Below, piece by piece: positions 57,931 to 64,000 of a stretch of DNA of 64,000 nt (within the stretch, counting starts at the first letter, position 1; the number at the start of each line of letters is the position of its first letter). The notes beneath the pieces are model-generated. The model was not told the DNA's origin. It saw only the letters and a program-made list of their open reading frames with translations, and searched no databases. The position numbers were made by a program, and so were the translations under genes. Source of the DNA: Laccaria trichodermophora (Eukaryota > Basidiomycota > Agaricomycetes > Agaricales > Hydnangiaceae); assembly GCA_018417955.1 (NCBI GenBank), contig JACTVC010000004.1, positions 1,364,001 to 1,428,000 of the forward strand. Direction: 5' to 3'.

Positions 57931-58480
57931 ACACACAATTATAAACAAGACGACGTCATTGATCCAAGTCTTCTCGTCGTCCACTTTGAGAAATATATAT
58001 GCCCGGCCAAATCATAACTCGGGCACTTTTATACTAACTCCAAGCCAAGTTGATTGGGCGATTCTTCCAACTTGCGTTTCAAATGATTTTCGCCAGGGCC
58101 ACCAGGATCAGTCATGGTGGTTCAGAAGAGAGGGTGTGCGTCGTGCGGCGGCCCTTCAGGTCAGCTGACATTCATCGGTCCGATGAAAAAGGTGGACGCA
58201 CGGTAGCTGGGCGTCAAGTCAGCGAGGAGGTGCCAAAGAAAACGGCGGTCAACGGAGAAATCAAACAAGCGGACTCAGGATGACGTGCTATTTCATTTCA
58301 AAAGCAGCGGATTCTCCATACCATCAGAAACCAAAGACTAACGTGTAATTACAAAAGACGAGTTGGCTCTTTCACCTATCTCGCTAGACGCCATTCTGGC
58401 TGTCATACATCCTTGGCTTGCTTCACATCCCAACTCTCCTTGTTGCCCTCCCCACTAACCTCGTTATTGCAGATAAGTAC

Positions 58481-59219
58481 CCGTTTTGCCATAACGTTCA
58501 GTACTTCGACAGGTACTTCGGCCACATATTCTCCGCCGTTGATCATAAGTAATAAGGTGTTTAGCTGGGTTCAAGATCCGAAACGGTCTTGGAAGCGCAT
58601 GAAGTGTCAGCTTGGCTGTAGATTGTTGTCGTTAGGCGACCTGTTGGTGGAGCTGCAGTCCGAAGCACAGAGGAAGGCCTCAAAGGAGAACCAGATGATA
58701 GGATCGTCACTGAGCACGGGCCAGACGACCGACACAGGAGTTTGTACATGCAGGCCAACCGCCCTTTGCATCGCTCCTGGCAGTTGAGGTGCCTTAGACG
58801 GAGATCGTCATTCGAGCCATGGATGCCCAAGCTTCAACCGCGCACCTTTTAAACGGCACAAAAAATCAACCGCAGGACGACTAGCCTATCCTCCACCATC
58901 CATGAGCACCCATGTTGCATCGTTCATCGGCCCAAACACATTAATAGAGGAGGTCTCCAGCAATTCCAGAGGCGCGTGGGTCGAAATTAGGGGAGTACAG
59001 CATGCCAGGCGAACTGTAGGCTCCACAGTCAGACGTCATGCGCTTCGAATGTGGCAAACATAGGGGGTACATACCGTAGACCAACCACAAAAACTCCCCC
59101 TCAGTTCGTTGTCGATCTCATAAGGAGTGATTGACGGCAGCGCATAGACTGCTCGTGTTTAGGTCACCAATCCGTTTGACGGCAAAATCAGGGCGGCCAA
59201 CGGTTAATTTCCGCGAGAT
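58481..59219. other. Insert sequence left of eL14 pseudogene
   Basis: Not matched elsewhere in the window. Short frames only; nothing recognised. Confidence 0.35.
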
Positions 59220-59668
59220 GTGAGGAAGCACGCCGACATGACGCTAAAGCAAGCGAAATTGGCTCTTCTGCACCGCGATACGCTTCTGTGCCCAACTTGA
59301 CGTGTCCCATTTGTCATCAATGGCCTCTTTCTCAACCTATTTGCGGACTTTTTCGTACCAGCTCCTCGGGGCAGAACTGAGAGTTTGAGGGGAGTAATGG
59401 TGAGGTGTTTGTTGGGATAGGATTAGCGGGGAACACCCGTTGTTGGGCCGTTGATGATGACCTGCGTGAAGGTTAGTTGGTGAGCTTCTGGGAACACATT
59501 AAAAAGGCATACGTGCTTGTGGTCGATGATCTCCGCGATGACGGCGATCTTTCTGGAGAAGGGGCCAGATCTGAGGAGGACGACTACTCAACAGAATCAG
59601 TAATTGTTTCTAGAGAATCTATTTCCACAATGACGTACCTCGCCCAACCTCGACGAAGCACTTGAAGT
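59220..59668 (-). pseudogene. RPL14: 60S ribosomal protein eL14 (RPL14) pseudogene with introns
   Basis: The minus strand reads FKCFVEVGR, then an intron, VLLRSGPFSRKIAVIAEIID, then an intron with GTATGC...CAG, VIINGPTTGVPR, stop, SYPNKHLTITPLKLSVLPRG, a frameshift, VRK, stop, VEKEAIDDKWDTSSWAQKR. This is the SH3-like core and C-terminus of eL14, a large-subunit ribosomal protein. The stops are TAA (plus 59423-59425) and TAG (59337-59339); one base is lost between them. Introns are retained, so it arose from DNA duplication or capture and not from a retrotransposed mRNA. The first exon and start are not seen. Confidence 0.85.
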
Positions 59669-60640
59669 TTGATTCCTAAGGCAAAAGCAGCGTCAGCCCA
59701 ACGAGCTTCTGACCACATTTTAACACAATGGTCTCCAACAAGGCCAACCTCATCCAACCCATCCAGCCCAATCCACCCCTTCCACCACAATTCTTCCGTT
59801 CTTTCGTGGGATAGAAACCTTTCAATGGTTCCTTGTACACTTTAGCGGAGAAACGACACTCACTGTGCTCATATTTTACTAGAGGGGGGTCGCTGGGTCT
59901 TGAATGCGTGGCTGTGGCTGTGCAAAAACCGACTGCTTCTCCCCCATGAAGACATTGTTTATATTGTCCAAATATTGTCGTGCTAAAATGCGTGAGTTAA
60001 GGTATTCCATGCAAGGTGAACTGTAAGATGCATGATCAGGAGCTCCGAAGAAAGTCGATGATAGAGGGAACATACCTTGAACCTCAGCGACAAGACGGTC
60101 GCTTATGAAAGCTAAAACATGGCCACCAGAACCGCGTCTAACATTGCGTTCGATCCGCATCACTTGACTGTAGTTGACTCGTAGAAAGGTGTTGCACGAG
60201 TATGGTGGGCTTCTGACCCGACTCAAGGCAAGAGCAACGATAACCTTTCGAAACACATAAAAACCGACATCGTTTGACTAACCAGACGACAGAAGATTAT
60301 CAGCAAACAAGGTTGAATGAACCTAAGGGACACGTACTGCTTAAATGTCATGTGTTCCCGATGCCATAAACTATCACGCCCCGAAATCAAAGCTCAGAAA
60401 TCAGCGTCCTTTCAACCGCTGTGTTAGCTTTCTCCTTCATGAAAGGTTGCACACACACACCAAGTTTCGAGCGCAGGAGCCAAGTGAAAGATTCAAGTCC
60501 CTGGAAACGAAGAGCGAAGATTTGAGCTTGTAGAGGAGGCGCGCGAATGGTAGCTAGATTATAGGCGTAGAGTTGGCAGAATCGATGGTAGATGAGGACG
60601 CCGTTGCTTCGAATTTGAATAGCTCCCGTGTCGGCGTCAC
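59669..60640. other. Insert sequence right of eL14 pseudogene
   Basis: A 125-residue minus-strand frame (60256-59879, including VNYSQVMRIERNVRRG and GGHVLAFISDRLVAEV) looks protein-like but is not recognised. It could be an exon of a captured gene. The rest holds nothing I can support. Confidence 0.3.
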
Positions 60641-61450
60641 GGTTGGTTCATCACCTACGGGACGGTGCGCTCGTTTGTGTAAACTCGACGCTTCAGAGTT
60701 GCCACGTCATTGACCCTGCAAAACGATAGTGTGATTAGCTCATCGTCGAAAGTCAGAGGTGTTGGAGCCGTACCCAAAGCAAGAGAACGTATGCGACGTC
60801 TCCCAGCGCTATACGTATAGGACGTGGTCCAAAGAGATTTAATGCACCGTAGAGAGTTGAGTGCGTCGGAAGTTGAACGTGTCTTGGTAGATCTTGAGCC
60901 TGACGAAAAGAAACTGTGGCCACAACGTAGCTAAGAACGGCAGATGGGTATTGAACTGCCCTTTATTAATGAAGACGCTTAGCGTGAATTGATCGGTCAA
61001 AAAATCAACGTTCATACCTGCGATGAACCACTGGTTTTGGTTCTGCTCCTCCACAACTACCCCCTCCTCTGCACCTCATCAAAATCTCATTTCTGCTGCG
61101 AGTCGTCCGATTCCGAGGAAATGGTACGGTACTGGTGAATGCATCGTCAAAGCTGAAACTTGGAGACGGATAGAGCGTGGACGTACCGTACAAATCCGTG
61201 ACGCAATATTCTGGACTCGTCCTCAAATCCTCACATTGACGGGCAGGGCATATGCTTCTTGAGAAAGCGTCATGGACGGTGACCGGTATGCGCTAGTAGG
61301 AGACTTGAGTGGCACTGGATGACTCGTCAGCGAGAAGAGGGCTGGATGAATCTGAGAGACACGTACTCGATTACCCTGAAGGGACACACACAAGAGGGCG
61401 ACCGTTGAGCACAGTTTTCATCCTCAACCAAAGGTGCTGGTGGGCAACTG

Positions 61451-61915
61451 GTGGGTAGAGCCTAAAGCAACCTTGTGTTTGTCGTCAGAGGGTGGTGGTC
61501 AGGGGCAACGTCAAAGAGACACTCACCTTAACGAGAGGGTTTGTGTCCGAGATGATGGTTGAGGGCACCGTTGACGTCAAATTGTTGTTGGAGATCATTT
61601 TGGAACTACACGGTGTACGGGCCCACTCAACAACGTTTGAAAAGTAAGCGAGTCATATCAGCGGTATCTAAAGCCAATCTCAGCTCCTGTGGCCGTTGGG
61701 TAACAGTTAAATTGAGTGTAGAATGCGCGCCTGGAACGAGGTGTGTGGATATTTAAGGAATATAGATGTAACGTCCAGTGAGTTAGATATTAGATTTGAA
61801 GTGTGGTCCAATGTGCATGTTTTAATTAGCCCTGTCCTCGCCCAGGGTTTCCTGGTTGTCGCTCCGAGCGCGCGATCCTTCCAGTTTACAGGCAAAGGTC
61901 TTAGGCCTTTATCAT
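61451..61915. other. Spacer before dioxygenase copy B
   Basis: Words such as GGTGGTGGTCAGGGGCAACGTC resemble 14290-14310 of unit 1. No gene recognised. Confidence 0.3.
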
Positions 61916-61959
61916 GGCCTCCTCCCCTCTTCCACAGCCTCCCCCAGCGCCGCCGGCTC

Positions 61960-63156
61960 CCTCTCCCTAGTAGCCCTCTTCGCAGGTCCTACAATATAAA
62001 GTGCAACAATGATCATAATGCAAATCCTTGAACTCCTTCAAAGCCTCCATCAACCCGGGGTGTTCACCCAGAGAAAGGATCAGATTGTGAAGAGGACGCG
62101 GGTTGTTGGAGAGGTGAGTTAGAAAGGCGCGGCATGTACAGCTGCATGCGTTGTAGAAAGGTAGACTGTGTTGGATCCGAATACCGATCCACACCAAGGA
62201 ACGCGTCCATGGCGAGCGGGCTCTGTCCTGCGCTTGGACCAGATAATTCCGTAGGCTCCCGGAGCGTCTCGTCCATCTCCATCTCTTTAAACACCTACCT
62301 TCCCCTGGAGTCTTCGCCGCGGAACCAAGGCCTCACGTCCCGATAAAACACATCTGGGTCACACCCCTCTTTTCAACACGCTTGACAATATCTTAGCGTC
62401 CCCCGCCAGGTCTGTTAGGTATGTGGTGATGCGGCGCGCGGCGATGTCGTCCCCGACGAACGCCTCATCCATCGCCATCTACATGAGCTCCAGCGCATCG
62501 ACGCCTCCTAGCCGATACGAGGTACAATCCCGCTTCGTCCTGCGTAGACGTGAATAGCGTCTGACATCTCAAGGGCGAAGTGTCCGTGGGTATCGTCTCA
62601 TCCCCAGTTTGTAGAGGACGTCGTCGGAAATAGGTGAGCACGAGCGGGAGCCGTAGTTGCGCGGAGACTTAGAGGAGGGGGGAGGGTTCAGGATGCAGGG
62701 ATAAGGATGGGATTTGCGTGGGTAGAAATGCATTATCCACCCGAGGACGTGGTGTGCTCTGCGTAGGAGGACTTCTGACTTTTTTTTACTAGTTCTGTAA
62801 TCGGTAAAACAGGGAGCTTTACAAAAATCAGTCTTTTGCAAAAAGAAAAAAGAAGAACAAGAAATCACTTCGTACCTCCCTCGCCACACCTCCGAATTTA
62901 TCTTTTCCCCCTTATCCAAAGAGTCAAGTCTATCCCCAAGCTGCAGTTTCCTCTCAACGGCATCATCCACCCACGTCTCCCAATTTACTGGTAAACGACG
63001 TGGTGGTGCTTGCGTGGGCATGAACCCCGTGCGCGTGTCGACATCAAAGTCGTGTGCTGCGAGGGTAGTGGTGTCGACGACGCCTAGGGGTGGTCCGGTG
63101 AGGACGTCTGGACGGGGGAGGGAGAGGAAGCGGGTTGAGCCGATGTTAATGGACAT
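61960..63156 (-). pseudogene. Indoleamine 2,3-dioxygenase-like pseudogene, copy B
   Basis: Better preserved than copy A. A long first exon reads VDTTTLAAHDFDVDTRTGFM, RRLPVNWETWVDDAVERKLQ, LGDRLDSLDKGEKIN and WRGRYEV to a donor near 62870; then LLRRAHHVLGWIMHFY in a shifted frame, an RCQTLFTSTQDE block, GDDIAARRITTYLTDLAG, EPTELSGPSAGQSPLA and THLSNNPRPLHNLILSLGEH. In the family the proximal haem His lies in a YMPxxHRxF motif. Here the sequence passes from LYMPR directly into a shifted FLTHLSNNPR, so about ten bases with the His are gone. A nonfunctional copy is inferred. Confidence 0.82.
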
Positions 63157-63165
63157 GGTGTACAT

Positions 63166-63834
63166 GTCCTAGTCGTGTTTCATGGATATTAGGATTGAAT
63201 ATTGAGGCTCGAGTTGGAGAGCGAGCTTGCGAGCTCGAAACAACTCAAGCAGGGGCTTTGTAAGCGCGATGCGGTGATGCCCGCTTCACCACGTTCCGTG
63301 GTGTTGACAGCCTTCTGAGGTCTGTGCGCTCCGAGGATAAAGTCCTCGTGAAGCAATAAAAAATTCCTGCCTTCTTCGCTTTCATTCCCATTTCCCCCGC
63401 GAACTTTAGCCTTCGCAGAATTTTTTCGACCCTCCCACCTCCCATTCTCTCTCTTTTTCATCACTAGTGTGCCTGTGGTTGGTATGGTCTTGTTGTCTTC
63501 TCAGACCCTTCACATGGGGCTGGGAAACCAGGATCCACACCGGCACGCTCAAAGCTTTCGGAATTCTCGACTCAATTCATTTTTTCAAATATACTTGTTT
63601 TCTTATCACACCTGAGATGTCATTTGCATCCCTTGAACAAGTATCAGATTTGAATTGTGCCAATTTCTTGAGATCAGCGCGACGCTTTTTGGCACGAGAA
63701 TTTTCCAAAGCTTTCCCCCAACCCACGGAAATTCGGATTTTCAATTGACTCAAGATTTTAAATCGAATTTTCGTGTTATATCACATCTTAGCATCAGCGC
63801 GCTACATACAAAGCAGTAAAAATGACGATAAATA
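63166..63834. other. Spacer between dioxygenase copy B and unit 3
   Basis: Differs from the corresponding interval of unit 1 (which holds the 1,498-bp element). A plus frame at 63467-63748 (SLEQVSDLNCANFLRSARRF) and a minus frame at 63464-63189 are open but unrecognised. Confidence 0.35.
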
Positions 63835-63942
63835 AGATTTAAATACCCAAACCACGACCTTGCTCACTCCGACGCGACATGATTGACACCTTGACGGACT
63901 CGTTCAATCGTCTATAGGGACACGGGCGCGTTTCTTGAGTTC

Positions 63943-64000
63943 ATGGCGCCAAAACACGAATCAAGAGACGAGGAGGAGGCACCTTCCGAAACCTCTGGAA
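63943..64000 (+). CDS. TDG: Thymine/uracil-DNA glycosylase, copy C, start only
   Basis: The ATG at 63943 opens MAPKHESRDEEEAPSETSG, the same N-terminus as copies A and B, with the same upstream region. The gene leaves the window after 19 codons. In this copy the nine bases before the ATG differ, which supports this ATG as the true start in all copies. Confidence 0.75.
   Translation, partial: MAPKHESRDEEEAPSETSG

Larger units (their letters stand above)
58040..61450. repeat. Unit block 3, third copy, split by foreign sequence
   Basis: 58040-58480 matches about 56060-56480, and 60640-61450 matches about 56830-57770. Between them lie 58480-60640, foreign to the other copies and including the eL14 pseudogene. 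The block is therefore tandemly duplicated inside unit 2 and then interrupted. Confidence 0.6.

Noticed and set aside
1..64000. tRNA or rRNA genes
   Set aside because: No cloverleaf-like segment with both internal promoter boxes and no rRNA-like conserved stretch was seen by eye; a tRNA scan would be decisive.

Overview
The window looks like repeat-rich, accessory DNA of an agaricomycete basidiomycete. The grounds are short GT-AG introns of about 50-70 nt, a NACHT-WD40 (fungal NLR) gene pair, a KDZ-family transposase with a CxC2-type cysteine cluster, and a second KDZ-associated CxC6-like gene. All assignments come from reading the sequence and translations; no database search was run.

The main structure is a large tandem segmental array. 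One unit reads, in order: a thymine/uracil-DNA glycosylase gene (+), the 3' part of a BRR2 spliceosomal helicase (-), a degenerate unknown gene, a NACHT-WD40 gene (-), a conserved non-coding-looking block, a small unknown gene (here the DIIKVYG family), and an indoleamine 2,3-dioxygenase-like pseudogene (-), divergent from the next glycosylase copy. Remnants of a previous unit occupy about 3.6-6.6 kb. Unit 1 runs from about 6.65 to 27.06 kb (about 20 kb). Unit 2 runs from about 27.06 to 63.8 kb and is inflated by about 17 kb of inserted transposable DNA at 34.07-51.43 kb. Unit 3 begins at about 63.84 kb and leaves the window. Most copies are damaged, each by its own lesions. The clear exception is the glycosylase of unit 2, which closes as an eight-exon, 336-residue gene with a 19-nt microexon and a GC-AG intron. 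The NACHT-WD40 gene of unit 2 is also open across the visible part.

The 17-kb insert of unit 2 holds, from left to right: a 1.46-kb palindromic element; a 34-bp minisatellite; a dead KDZ transposase gene split by a 6.3-kb terminal-inverted-repeat element made of satellite arrays and a long palindrome; a higher-order repeat of about 170 bp; an ACTGG microsatellite; and a CxC6-like gene flanked by inverted GGAGTCCA-rich ends. Because units can be compared, several further insertions have visible empty sites: a 493-bp MITE at 3.6 kb, a 1.7-kb TIR element at 19.2 kb and a 265-bp repeat at 52.5 kb. A 1.5-kb TIR element at 25.6 kb has a clear target duplication. A ribosomal protein eL14 pseudogene lies near 59.4 kb.

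The left edge (1-2.4 kb) carries the 3' part of a membrane-anchored protein gene of unknown function.
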